Below, piece after piece: positions 19,504 to 27,558 of a DNA stretch of 64,000 bases (within the stretch, counting starts at the first letter, position 1; every line of letters starts with the position of its first letter). This DNA comes from Pseudonocardiales bacterium (lineage in GTDB: Bacteria > Actinomycetota > Actinomycetes > Mycobacteriales > Pseudonocardiaceae). The notes below the pieces were generated by a model. The model ran no database searches, had not been told where the DNA came from, and worked only from the letters and a program-made list of their open reading frames with translations. The stretch covers positions 1 to 64,000 of the forward strand of contig JAFAUB010000032.1 of assembly GCA_019243635.1 (NCBI GenBank), written 5' to 3'. The translations under genes were made by a program, and so were the position numbers.

Positions 19504-21276
19504 ATGAATGCGCTTGGTAGCGTGGAGGAGATGAGTTCTCGGGGAGCGCTGGGGCGTCTAGGCGAGTATGTGCGGCCGGTGCGGGCGCGGCTGCTGGGGT
19601 CGGGCGCAGCGGCGTTGCTGGGCATGCTGGCCGGGTTGATGATCCCACTGCTGATCCAGCGGATCATCGACGGCCCGGTTGCCCGAGGGGACCGTTCCGC
19701 GCTGGTGCCGCTGGCGCTCGGAGTGCTCGCGCTGGGCGGCCTCGAGGCCGGGTTGATCTATCTACGGCGAGTGCTGGTGGCCCGCCCGACCACGAACATC
19801 GAGAAACGGATGCGGGCTGATCTCTACCATCACCTGCAACACCTGCCGGTGGCCTTCCACGACCGCTGGCCCTCCGGGCAGCTGCTGTCCCGCGCGGTCA
19901 GCGACCTGACCACGATCCGGCTGTTCATCGCCTTCTCGGGCCTCTTCCTGGTGGTCAACGTGCTGACCGTGCTGCTCGGGCTGGTCATCCTGCTGCTGAC
20001 CGCGCCGGCACTCGGGGTGCTCGCCGCGATCATGGCGGTGCCCCTGGTGCTGCTGTGCCTGCGCTACCAGCGACGCTACGAGCTGGCCGCGCGGCTCGCG
20101 CAGGACCAGGTGGGGGACCTGGCCACCACGGTGGAGGAGTCCACGCTGGGCATCCGGGTACTGAAGTCCTTCGGCCACGGTCCCCGGGCCACCCGGAGGT
20201 TCCTGGCGCAGGCCCGCGAGCTGCGCCGAACCGAGTTGACCAAGGCGCGGCTGAACGCCACGATGTGGGCGTTGATCATCGGGCTGCCGGAGCTCATGCT
20301 GGCCGCGACGCTGGCCACCGGTGGCTACGCGGTGGCGGTCGGATCGCTGTCGCTGGGCACCGTCGTCGGGGCGGTCACGATTCTCACCTACCTGCGCTGG
20401 CCGCTGGACTCGCTGGGCTGGCTGCTGGCCGAGAGCGGTAAAGCCGTCGCGGCGACCACCCGGTACTGGGAAGTGCGCGACGCGGTCACCGTGGTGGCCG
20501 ACCCGCCGGCGCCCCGGCCCCCGGCTCGTCCGGTGCATGGCGCGCTGCGGCTGGAGCAGGTGCGCTTTCAGTATCCCGGGGCCACCAGCGAGGTACTGCG
20601 CGGCGTGGACCTGGAAGTCCGGCCGGGCGAGACGGTGGCGCTGGTGGGGGCCACCGGCTGCGGCAAGACCACCCTGACCGCGCTGATACCGCGGCTGGCC
20701 GACGTCACCGGTGGCCGGATCCTCCTCGACGGGGTCGACGTGCGGGAGCTGGCGCTGGCCGAGCTGCGCACGATCGTGGCGAGCGCCTTCGAGGACCCGG
20801 TGCTGTTCTCCGCGTCGGTCCGGGAGAACGTAGCGCTGGGCGCGCCGGAGGCAAGTGACGACGAGGTGCGCCGCTCGCTGCGGGTGGCGCACGCCGAGGA
20901 GTTCGTCGACGCGCTGCCCTGGGGCCTGGACACTCGGATCGGCGAGCAGGGCCTGACGCTGTCCGGGGGGCAACGGCAGCGGCTCGCGCTGGCCCGCGCG
21001 GTGCTCGGTAACCCGGCGGTGCTCGTGCTCGACGACCCGCTGTCCGCGCTGGACGTGCACACCGAGGTCGAGGTCGAGAAGGCCCTGCGCCGAGTGCTGC
21101 GCGGCGTGACGGCACTGGTGGTGGCCCATCGGCCGTCCACGGTACAGCTCGCCGACCGGGTGGCGCTGCTCGCCGACGGACGGATCGCCGCCATGGGCAC
21201 CCACGCCACGCTGCTCGCCGAGGTGCCCGGATACCGCCGGCTGCTGTCCATCTCGGACGCCGCGACGCTGGCTTGA
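19504..21276 (+). CDS. Heterodimeric ABC exporter subunit with degenerate ATPase site
   Basis: A 590-aa fused membrane-ATPase half-transporter. About six hydrophobic helices fill residues 25-310 and the nucleotide-binding domain follows. Walker A is GATGCGKTT and the signature is LSGGQRQRLALARA. Walker B reads VLVLDDPLSAL with Asp in place of the catalytic Glu, so this subunit probably forms the non-hydrolysing site. The partner follows at 21310. Start ATG at 19504 or 19531; GGAGG lies just two bases before the second. The pair resembles M. tuberculosis Rv1272c/Rv1273c-type exporters; the substrate is unknown. Confidence 0.92.
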   Translation: MNALGSVEEMSSRGALGRLGEYVRPVRARLLGSGAAALLGMLAGLMIPLLIQRIIDGPVARGDRSALVPLALGVLALGGLEAGLIYLRRVLVARPTTNIEKRMRADLYHHLQHLPVAFHDRWPSGQLLSRAVSDLTTIRLFIAFSGLFLVVNVLTVLLGLVILLLTAPALGVLAAIMAVPLVLLCLRYQRRYELAARLAQDQVGDLATTVEESTLGIRVLKSFGHGPRATRRFLAQARELRRTELTKARLNATMWALIIGLPELMLAATLATGGYAVAVGSLSLGTVVGAVTILTYLRWPLDSLGWLLAESGKAVAATTRYWEVRDAVTVVADPPAPRPPARPVHGALRLEQVRFQYPGATSEVLRGVDLEVRPGETVALVGATGCGKTTLTALIPRLADVTGGRILLDGVDVRELALAELRTIVASAFEDPVLFSASVRENVALGAPEASDDEVRRSLRVAHAEEFVDALPWGLDTRIGEQGLTLSGGQRQRLALARAVLGNPAVLVLDDPLSALDVHTEVEVEKALRRVLRGVTALVVAHRPSTVQLADRVALLADGRIAAMGTHATLLAEVPGYRRLLSISDAATLA

Positions 21277-21309
21277 TGACGACACCGGCCCGATGACGAC
21301 ACCGGCCCG
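21276..21309 (+). repeat. 17-bp tandem duplication creating two MTTPAR mini-ORFs
   Basis: ATGACGACACCGGCCCG is present twice in tandem (21276-21292 and 21293-21309) directly before the ATG of the second exporter gene at 21310. Each copy starts with an ATG that overlaps the preceding stop (TGATG). Each encodes M-T-T-P-A-R and ends at a TGA overlapping the next ATG. The stop of the first exporter gene (21274-21276) is thus linked to the second gene through two six-codon ORFs. There is no obvious Shine-Dalgarno site before 21310. Confidence 0.9.
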
Positions 21310-23136
21310 ATGACGCAGGCGTGGCGGGGCGTCGCCGCCGAGGACCTCGACACCATCGACACCACCACCGGGTTGCGGCTGGCCGCCCGGTCCCACCGGC
21401 TGCTCGGCTCGCTGCTGCGCCCGCAACTGCGCAGGGTGAGCGTGGCGCTGGGGCTGCTCGTTGTTGGGCAGGTCGCGCTGCTGGCCGGCCCGCTGCTGAT
21501 CGCCGCGGCGGTCGACCGCGGCATCCCGGCCGCGTTGGCCGGCCGGCCCAGCCCGCTGGTCTGGTGCGTCGCCGGCTACGCGGTGACCGGAACGGCCGAT
21601 GCTCTGACCGTCGGCGTGTTCCTGCGACTGTCCGGGCGAATCGGCGCCGATGTGCTGATCGATCTGCGCGAGCGGGTGTTCGCGCATGTCCAGCGCCTGC
21701 CGCTGGCCTTCCACGAGCGCTACACGTCGGGACAGGTGATCTCCCGGCTGACCAGCGACCTGGACGCCCTGCAGGAGCTGCTGGACGAGGGGCTGGACGG
21801 GTTCTTCGTCTCGCTGCTGTCGATCGTCGGCATCGGCGTGATGCTGCTGGTGCTGGACGCCCCGCTGGGTCTGGTGGCGTTGGCCGGCTTCATCCCACTC
21901 GGCCTGCTGACCCGCGGGTATCTGCGGCGCTCGCGACACACCTACCGCAGCACCCGCACCCGGATCGCCCGGGTGATCGTGCAGTTCGTCGAGACCATGA
22001 ACGGGATCCGCGCGGTGCAGGCGTTCCGCCGGGAACGACGCAACTCTTCGATCATGAACGGGCTGGGTGACGCCTTCGCCGACGCCGATACCGAGGCACT
22101 CCGGCTGATCGCCCGGTTCACCGCGGCCGTTCGGCTGGTCGCCGCCGCGTCGGTGGCGGCGACCCTGCTGCTCGGTGGGTTACGGGTGCTCGAGGGCAGC
22201 CTCACGCTGGGCGTGCTCACAGCATTCGTGCTCTACCTGCGCCTGTTCTACGACCCGCTCGACGAGCTGGCCATGGTCACCAACTCCTACTCCTCGGCGG
22301 CAGCGGCGCTGGAGAAGATCTCCGGCGTGCTCGACGAGCGTCCCTGTGTCGGCGACCCCATCCAGCCGGTGGCGCTGCCCGTCCCCGTATGCGGCGAGGT
22401 GGTCTTCGATCGGGTGCGCTTCTCCTACGGCGGCCCGGAGGTGCTGCCACAGCTGGACCTGGTGATACCGGCTGGTCAGACTGTCGCCCTGGTCGGCGCG
22501 ACCGGGGCGGGCAAGTCGACGGTGGCCAAACTGCTGGCTCGGTTCTACGACCCGGTGGCGGGAGCCATCCGGCTGGACGGGGTCGACCTGCGCTCGGTGG
22601 CCGACGTCGACCTGCGCCGGGCCGTGGTGATGGTGACCCAGGAGTCGTTCCTGTTCTCCGGGTCGGTGGCCGACAACATCGCGCTGGGCGGCGTCGTGGG
22701 ATCAGGCCGGCCGGCATCCCGATCGGACGTGGTGGCGGCCGCCCGGGCGGTGGGGGCCGACGAGTTCATCAGCGCGCTGCCCGAGGGCTATGACACCGAC
22801 GTGCGCAAACGCGGTGCGCGGCTGTCCGCCGGGCAACGGCAGCTGGTGTCCTTCGCCCGAGCGCTGCTCGCCGACCCCGCGGTGCTGGTACTCGATGAGG
22901 CCACCTCCTCGCTGGACATCCCCTCCGAGCAGGCTGTGCAGGCCGCGCTGGCGACCGTGCTCGCCGGGCGTACCGCGCTGGTCATCGCGCACCGGCTGTC
23001 CACCGTGCTGGTCGCCGACCGGGTGCTGGTGCTCGTCGACGGCATCGTGATCGAGGACGGCCCACCCGCTCAGCTGATCACCACGACGGGAGCCTTCGCC
23101 GACCTGCACACCGCCTGGCGCACCGCACTGGCCTAA
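21310..23136 (+). CDS. Heterodimeric ABC exporter subunit, catalytically competent
   Basis: A 608-aa half-transporter and partner of the preceding gene. Six predicted helices lie between about 45 and 320. Walker A is GATGAGKST and Walker B VLVLDEATSSLD retains the catalytic Glu. The signature is LSAGQRQLVSFARA, with Ala replacing the first Gly. In a heterodimer this altered signature faces the partner's Asp-containing Walker B, giving one degenerate and one active site. The start at 21310 depends on coupling through the duplicated mini-ORFs. The stop overlaps the stop of the convergent DUF2537 gene. Confidence 0.92.
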   Translation: MTQAWRGVAAEDLDTIDTTTGLRLAARSHRLLGSLLRPQLRRVSVALGLLVVGQVALLAGPLLIAAAVDRGIPAALAGRPSPLVWCVAGYAVTGTADALTVGVFLRLSGRIGADVLIDLRERVFAHVQRLPLAFHERYTSGQVISRLTSDLDALQELLDEGLDGFFVSLLSIVGIGVMLLVLDAPLGLVALAGFIPLGLLTRGYLRRSRHTYRSTRTRIARVIVQFVETMNGIRAVQAFRRERRNSSIMNGLGDAFADADTEALRLIARFTAAVRLVAAASVAATLLLGGLRVLEGSLTLGVLTAFVLYLRLFYDPLDELAMVTNSYSSAAAALEKISGVLDERPCVGDPIQPVALPVPVCGEVVFDRVRFSYGGPEVLPQLDLVIPAGQTVALVGATGAGKSTVAKLLARFYDPVAGAIRLDGVDLRSVADVDLRRAVVMVTQESFLFSGSVADNIALGGVVGSGRPASRSDVVAAARAVGADEFISALPEGYDTDVRKRGARLSAGQRQLVSFARALLADPAVLVLDEATSSLDIPSEQAVQAALATVLAGRTALVIAHRLSTVLVADRVLVLVDGIVIEDGPPAQLITTTGAFADLHTAWRTALA

Positions 23137-23426
23137 CCCAGCAAGGACAGCAGCAATGCGACCCAGGCGGCGACGATGCCCGCCGCGGTGCCGTAGGCCA
23201 CCCACCGCCAGGTCGGGGTTGCCCGACCCAACCACATCGACGGCGCCAGCCCGGCGGCCACCAGCAGGTTCGCCAGCACGACGATGCCGGTTCCGTTCGG
23301 CGCCAGCCCTTGGGACAGGCTGAGCAACGCGATCACAACGACTGCCGCCACCACCACGCTGACGGTGAAGCCGGTAGCCCACGGCGTCGGCTCACCAGGG
23401 TGCATATCGGCGCTGGCGGGATCCAC
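23133..23426 (-). CDS. DUF2537 membrane protein
   Basis: A 97-aa protein with three hydrophobic stretches (VSVVVAAVVVIALLSLSQGL, IVVLANLLVAAGLAPSMWLG, AYGTAAGIVAAWVALLLSLL). It matches the small actinobacterial DUF2537 family, represented near sepH and serC in mycobacteria (Rv0882), as recalled. The GTG at 23426 gives a start VDPASADMHPGEPTPW; the upstream ATG at 23468 is possible. Its stop codon overlaps that of the convergent exporter gene. Function unknown. Confidence 0.75.
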   Translation of the reverse strand: MDPASADMHPGEPTPWATGFTVSVVVAAVVVIALLSLSQGLAPNGTGIVVLANLLVAAGLAPSMWLGRATPTWRWVAYGTAAGIVAAWVALLLSLLG

Positions 23427-23496
23427 GCCGGTTACTGTAAACGCGGTCAGGTCACCCAGCCGGCCCACGCCTGGCCATCAGCCTGACCAGGACAGC

Positions 23497-23534
23497 CGTC
23501 GGGCCCGACCGAGACCTTCGGGTCGGGCCCGACG
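23497..23534. terminator. 14-bp stem, 10-nt loop hairpin
   Basis: CGTCGGGCCCGACC at 23497-23510 pairs perfectly with 23521-23534. The stem is very GC-rich and no T-tract follows. It lies upstream of the DUF2537 gene and could end read-through transcription from the ABC exporter on the plus strand. Confidence 0.5.
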
Positions 23535-23580
23535 CGTTCCAACTGCGGTGCCAGGACTCCCACCACGAAGCCGGCGCTAC

Positions 23581-23599
23581 TTAAGTTAGGCTAACCTTC
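23581..23599. promoter_or_regulatory. IdeR/DtxR iron box
   Basis: TTAAGTTAGGCTAACCTTC matches the DtxR/IdeR consensus TTAGGTTAGGCTAACCTAA at 16 of 19 positions, and the central GTTAGGCTAACC is exact. It lies 93 bp before the GTG of the DUF2530 gene and 155 bp before the divergent DUF2537 gene. Iron-loaded IdeR normally represses from such sites. Which of the two small membrane-protein genes is controlled is not clear. Confidence 0.75.
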
Positions 23600-23616
23600 G
23601 CCGCACTGTCAAGGCG

Positions 23617-23668
23617 GTGCTTGTGAGTGGCGAACAGCGTTGTAACGCTGTTCGCCACTCACAAGCAC
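23617..23668. repeat. Perfect 24-bp palindrome with 4-nt loop
   Basis: Arms 23617-23640 and 23645-23668 are exact reverse complements (left arm starts GTGCTTGTGAGTGGCGAACA), separated by TGTA. It falls between the iron box and the DUF2530 start, so it would form a very stable stem in that gene's 5' leader. It has no T-tract. It may be a transcription barrier or a dispersed palindromic repeat. Confidence 0.9.
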
Positions 23669-23691
23669 GAGCCCGCGCTAGTGTGGGGCCC

Positions 23692-23919
23692 GTGCTTCCC
23701 CCGCCCCGCCACCTCGCCGACCCGCGGCCGGTGGTCGGCGTCGGCACTCTCGCGTGGTTCGCTGCGGCGGTGGTAATGCTGATCGCCGACGGACCGCCAG
23801 TGCGGATATGGGCCTGCCTGACCGGCGGCCTACTCGGCCTGGTCGGTTTCGCGATGATCCACTGGCAGCTCAGCGCAGCCCGACGCGGGTCCCGGGGCGC
23901 CCAGCGAGACTTGTTCTGA
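23692..23919 (+). CDS. DUF2530 membrane protein
   Basis: A 75-aa protein with two hydrophobic helices (GVGTLAWFAAAVVMLIA and IWACLTGGLLGLVGFAMIHW) and a basic C-terminus. It fits the actinobacterial DUF2530 family (M. tuberculosis Rv0879c, as recalled), found in the same neighbourhood as DUF2537 and sepH. The GTG at 23692 is weakly supported (GGGG upstream). An iron box and a large hairpin precede it. Its last 90 bases overlap a convergent minus-strand frame. Function unknown. Confidence 0.75.
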   Translation: MLPPPRHLADPRPVVGVGTLAWFAAAVVMLIADGPPVRIWACLTGGLLGLVGFAMIHWQLSAARRGSRGAQRDLF

Positions 23920-24180
23920 CCTCTTCGCCGTAACCTTGACATCGCGGCCAGGCTGATCGGCCGGCTCGTCGAGATCATCGCAGGGCGAGACCTGCCTGAC
24001 GCGGTCGGCCAGCATCAGCCAGTCGTGCCCGTCGATGCACGAGACGCGCAAGCGCCCGATGGGGCCGCCGGTGCCCTGAAGCCGGAACCTGCCCTCCACG
24101 ATCGCCGCCAGGCCGCACGTCGGGCAGCACACGACACCGTTCATGGTCGAGAGGACAGGGGCGGCACCGACGACGGACAT
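23830..24180 (-). CDS. Small zinc-ribbon-like protein
   Basis: A 116-aa frame starting MSVVGAAPVLSTMNGVVCCP. CCPTCG and a later cysteine/histidine cluster (VSCIDGHDW) suggest a metal-binding knuckle. The segment GRFRLQGTGGPIGRLRVSCI looks like a real beta-rich domain. The ATG at 24180 follows GGGAGAGC; an in-frame ATG at 24204 would add eight residues. The last 30 codons overlap the 3' end of the convergent DUF2530 gene, which is unusual and lowers confidence. I do not recognise the family. Confidence 0.55.
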   Translation of the reverse strand: MSVVGAAPVLSTMNGVVCCPTCGLAAIVEGRFRLQGTGGPIGRLRVSCIDGHDWLMLADRVRQVSPCDDLDEPADQPGRDVKVTAKRSEQVSLGAPGPASGCAELPVDHRETDQAE

Positions 24181-24494
24181 CCCACGCTCTCCCAACCAGT
24201 TCATGGGTTGTGCGGCCACGCAGCCCCCTGGGCGGGGCAGGCGACCGCACAACCCACCCCCCGCGCGGCCCAGCATCGCATAAAGATCGGCACACGCACA
24301 AGCGGGAAAAATATCATTCCTATCCCGTATCAGCGGAGTTCATCGGCCTCCCGGCTCCGCTCGGCCGGCTTCGGCGATGCACACCGTCCACCCCGGTGAG
24401 CCGCAACGCGGCGCCTCTCAGCGGACCGAGCCGCACCCCGGTACGGGTGGTCATGGAGAAAGTCGCTCGCGGGAGAACGGGCAGGCCGTCCCCG
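24181..24494. other. Intergenic region with structured leader
   Basis: About 310 bases between two minus-strand genes. It carries the inverted repeat at 24204-24256. Otherwise I see no gene, repeat or promoter I can support. Confidence 0.5.
24204..24256 (-). repeat. 12-bp inverted repeat with inner stem
   Basis: TGGGTTGTGCGG (24204-24215) pairs exactly with 24245-24256. The 29-nt spacer contains a second stem, GCCCC/GGGGC. It lies 24 bp upstream of the zinc-ribbon ORF on that strand, so it may be an attenuator or operator for it. Confidence 0.6.
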
Positions 24495-24884
24495 TCAGGG
24501 GAGAACGGCAGCCACACCCGGGACGGCCTTCGGGTCTGGTCCGTAGGCGTTCGGCTGTCGTTCGCCGTCGGTGGCGAGGAACACGATGAGCACGATCCAG
24601 CCGACCAAGGGGATGATGCCGATCAGCAGCCACCAGCCACTCCGGCCGGTGTCGTGCAGCCTGCGGACGCCGACACCCAGGCCCGGCAGCAACACCGCGA
24701 GCGAGTAGAGCAGGCCGAGCAGGCCAACGTTGAGCAGGCCGATGTTGAGGTTGAGCACGCCGTCGATGATGGCGAGCACAACCGAGATGACCATGTTGAC
24801 CAGCGTGAACATCCAGTATTCCTTCCGCCGGGCGCGGCCGGCGAAATCAGCGTACTGGCGAAGCACCTTCAGGTACCACTCCAT
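24495..24884 (-). CDS. DUF805 inner-membrane protein
   Basis: A 129-aa protein of the DUF805 family. MEWYLKVLRQYADFAGRARR opens the protein with the typical R-x-x-R-K-E-Y-W motif (RARRKEYWMF). Several hydrophobic helices follow, with the second hallmark GVGVRRLHDTGRSGWWLLIG. The C-terminus is short and soluble. The ATG at 24884 has GGAG seven bases upstream. The family is widespread in bacteria and its function is not established. Confidence 0.9.
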   Translation of the reverse strand: MEWYLKVLRQYADFAGRARRKEYWMFTLVNMVISVVLAIIDGVLNLNIGLLNVGLLGLLYSLAVLLPGLGVGVRRLHDTGRSGWWLLIGIIPLVGWIVLIVFLATDGERQPNAYGPDPKAVPGVAAVLP

Positions 24885-25226
24885 GATCGACTCCAGTTCT
24901 TCGTGACCACCCCTCGGTGCCTGAGGTGGGCTCGGTCGGTGGCCACCCCGTGACCCGTTCCGCTTGATAGTGGGGCCCCAGCGCCGCGCTGATACAAGAA
25001 CGTGGGAAACGCCGGGACACAGGCAGACGAACGACATGCCATCACACCGTCGCTGACGTCCTGCACAGGGGTGGAGCCGAGCCGGTGACCACGAGCGACC
25101 ACTCGGCGGCCGGCCACTCGGCGAGAACTGTACCTCTCCGCGCGGTGGCAACCGACCATCGGCGGGTGTCCGGCCAGCCGTCCCGGAGCTCCGGATTTCG
25201 TCGGTGGTGCCTGCGAGAATCAGGGA
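24885..25226. other. Intergenic region, nothing recognised
   Basis: About 340 bases between the divergent DUF805 gene and the decayed DUF222/HNH gene. It should contain the promoters of both, but I could not pick out convincing -10/-35 boxes or repeats. Confidence 0.5.
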
Positions 25227-25927
25227 GTGACCGTAGCCCTGTGCGAGCCCCTGCACCCGATGTCGGATCGTCTCGACAGCCTGCGCGGAACGCTCAGCGG
25301 CCTGGATGACAAGAAGATCACCCAGACGTTGCGGGACATCGAGGTGTTGTCTCGTCAGACCTACGCGGTGATGCTGGACCTGGTCGCCGAGGCCGACTCG
25401 CGGGCAATCGCCGCGCGGGAGGGCTTCGGCAGCACCCAGCGTCCGCTGGCGGGGATGCTGCATCTCTGCGGCGGCGAGGCGCGCGCCCAGGTGGAGCACG
25501 CGGCCATGGTGGGCACCCGCCGCACCATCACCGGCGACACCCTGCCGCCTCGGCAGCGCCGGCGACGCCCGGCGCCTCACGTGCGACTGCAAGGTGATTC
25601 CTGCGGTGCTCGGCAGCGACTCCGAACCCCTCGACGTCGGCCGCGCCATGCGCACCGTCCCCCTCGGCATTCGCCGCGCCCTCATCGCCCGAGACGGCGG
25701 GTGCAGCTTCCCGAGCTGTCATCGGCCACCCGGACTCTGCGCCGCGCACCACGTGCGGCACTGGGCCGACCTCGGTGGGAAACTGTTGCCTGTTGTGCCC
25801 CATGCACCACCGACAAGTGCACCTGCAGGGCTGGGACATCACCATCCATGGCGGACGCGTCGAATTCAGGCCGCCCGCCATCATCGACCCCGACCGCAGG
25901 CCCCTCACCAACCCGCTCCGCCGCTGA
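25227..25927 (+). pseudogene. Decayed DUF222-HNH endonuclease (13E12-type)
   Basis: The N-terminal DUF222 part is intact for about 100 codons (LRDIEVLSRQTYAVMLDLVA; GSTQRPLAGMLHLCGGEARA). A large internal segment is then missing. The HNH region reappears in another frame from about 25600: VPLGIRRALIARDGGCSFPS, CHRPPGLCAAHHVRHWADLG. The end of the domain is in a third frame near 25795-25927: CLLCPMHHRQVHLQGWDITI, with a proper TGA. At least two frameshifts plus a deletion mean the gene is dead. Intact members are about 400-500 aa, are multi-copy in actinobacteria, and their role is unclear. Confidence 0.85.
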
Positions 25928-26040
25928 TCATCACCGCCCGTCCACGCAGTCGCGTCTCGAAGCCGGCGCCACCCGCCGTTCTCGGGCGTTTCGCTAGCCT
26001 TGGCGGTGTTCCGCCGGCCACGTACCGGGAGTATCCACGA

Positions 26041-27234
26041 ATGCCCAAGCCGATCATCGGCGAACGTATCCGCGAGCTGCGCAAGCCCCGCCTCACGCAA
26101 CACGACCTCGCGGCGATGGCCGACGTCAGCGTGGATGTGATCCGCAAGCTGGAGCAGGGCCGCCGGCACACCGCCTCGATCGGCACCCTGCAACGCATCG
26201 CCCGCGCGTTGGATGTGGACGTGGCTGAGCTGCTCGGCCACCCCCGGGCCATCCCGGCCACTGATGACGACCAGTCGTTGGTGAGCGCCATCCGTGACGC
26301 CCTGACCAGCGTGGATGACCTGCTGGGTGAGCTGGACGACGTCGACGCGCCCGGCCTGAGCGAGTTGAGCCGCGCCGTCAGCTACGCCTTTGGAGCGTAC
26401 TGGGCGGGCCGGTACGGGCCGCTAACGGCGATGTTGCCCCGCCTGCTCACCGACGCGGTGGCGGCTGTGCACGGAGCCGCCGCGTCCGAGGCGGGCCGGG
26501 CAGCTGACTTAGCCTCGCAGGTCCACCGGATCACGGCCAGCACACTGCTGCATCTCGGTGCGCCCGATCTCGGGTTTATGGCCGCCCGGGAGGCACTGCG
26601 GCTAGCCGCCCTCACCCCGGATCCGTTGCGCGCCGCCGCTGCCCGCAACACGCTCGGTCACGTGCTCCTTCGCCAAGGCCGGTTCGTAGACGCCGAGCGG
26701 GTACTGGTTGCCACGGCGGAGGGCATGCAGCCCACGGGGAATGCCACGACGGCGCACCTGTCGGTGTACGGCGGGGTGTTGCTGCGCGGGGCTGCCGCCG
26801 CTGCCCGGCAGGGTCGGGCCAGGGCTGCCGCTGACCTGATTTCTGAGGCCACCGAGACGGCGCGACGCACCGGGGCGGACCGCACTGACTACGACGTCGT
26901 GTTCGGGCCAAGCAATGTGGTGATGCAGTCCACCGACTGCTCTGTGGTCATCGAGGACTACGTGGCGGCGGCGGAGGTGGCCCAGACAATGCCGCGTGAT
27001 GCGGCGCTCCCACTCTCGACTCGTTCCCGCCACCTGGTCGATGTCGCGCACGCCCAGCTGCGCCTGGGCCACGCTCGGGCCGCCGAGTCCACGCTGCTGA
27101 CGATGGAGCGGGCGGCCCCGGAGTGGACCGCGCACCAACGGCTGCCCCGGGTGCTCGTCGGTGAGCTGATGACCCGGGGACGCCCGTCAACCCGGCTCCG
27201 CGAGCTGGCGCACCGGCTGAACGCGGCGCGGTAG
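26041..27234 (+). CDS. XRE-family regulator with helical-repeat C-terminus
   Basis: A 397-aa protein. Residues 5-65 form an XRE helix-turn-helix (IGERIRELRKPRLTQHDLAA, VSVDVIRKLEQGRR). The remaining 330 residues are alpha-helical with TPR-like spacing (LRAAAARNTLGHVLLRQGRF; HLVDVAHAQLRLGHARAAES), typical of the actinobacterial XRE-TPR regulators that sit beside small partner genes. The ATG at 26041 has GGGAG about ten bases before it. The small gene at 27289 follows by 54 nt and may be its partner. Confidence 0.85.
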   Translation: MPKPIIGERIRELRKPRLTQHDLAAMADVSVDVIRKLEQGRRHTASIGTLQRIARALDVDVAELLGHPRAIPATDDDQSLVSAIRDALTSVDDLLGELDDVDAPGLSELSRAVSYAFGAYWAGRYGPLTAMLPRLLTDAVAAVHGAAASEAGRAADLASQVHRITASTLLHLGAPDLGFMAAREALRLAALTPDPLRAAAARNTLGHVLLRQGRFVDAERVLVATAEGMQPTGNATTAHLSVYGGVLLRGAAAAARQGRARAAADLISEATETARRTGADRTDYDVVFGPSNVVMQSTDCSVVIEDYVAAAEVAQTMPRDAALPLSTRSRHLVDVAHAQLRLGHARAAESTLLTMERAAPEWTAHQRLPRVLVGELMTRGRPSTRLRELAHRLNAAR

Positions 27235-27288
27235 CATCGGGCAGCTGTCGCTTGGTGGGGCAGTGTGCCCGACCGCGAGGGGGCCGTC

Positions 27289-27528
27289 GTGGTCGACGGT
27301 GAACGGATGATCGACCACAACCGAGGCAGCGAAGTGGTGCGCACGCGGTGCGTCTTCCCCGCCACCTGCACGATCCATGGCGGCACACCGGGGTTCACCA
27401 ACCTGGCGGTGAGCCGGCACAGGGGTGGCATCATGATCGACCCTCACGTCACCGGCAGCTGCGTGCTCACCCTGGACGGGAACGGGGCCACCGCGCTGCG
27501 CGACATGCTCACGGCATGGTTCACATGA
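27289..27528 (+). CDS. Small conserved-looking protein paired with XRE regulator
   Basis: A 79-aa frame that I do not recognise by name. It has balanced composition (TRCVFPATCTIHGGTPGFTN, VTGSCVLTLDGNGATALRDM) with three cysteines and a helix at the end. The GTG at 27289 follows GAGGGGG at good spacing; the frame is open from 27265. Small proteins of this kind (for example DUF397) commonly lie just downstream of XRE-TPR regulators in actinobacteria, but the sequence does not look like DUF397 itself. Confidence 0.6.
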   Translation: MVDGERMIDHNRGSEVVRTRCVFPATCTIHGGTPGFTNLAVSRHRGGIMIDPHVTGSCVLTLDGNGATALRDMLTAWFT

Positions 27529-27558
27529 CTGGTGCTCGGGCATCTGCTCTGGGGGCGA

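Noticed and set aside
19762-21939. 725-codon minus-strand frame across the ABC exporter genes
   Set aside because: Glutamine/arginine/histidine-rich antisense frame in GC-rich DNA; both exporter genes on the other strand have full motif sets.
25594-26040. N-terminal extension of the XRE regulator (open frame from 25594)
   Set aside because: The upstream part encodes the HNH remnant; the regulator starts at ATG 26041 with its own ribosome site.
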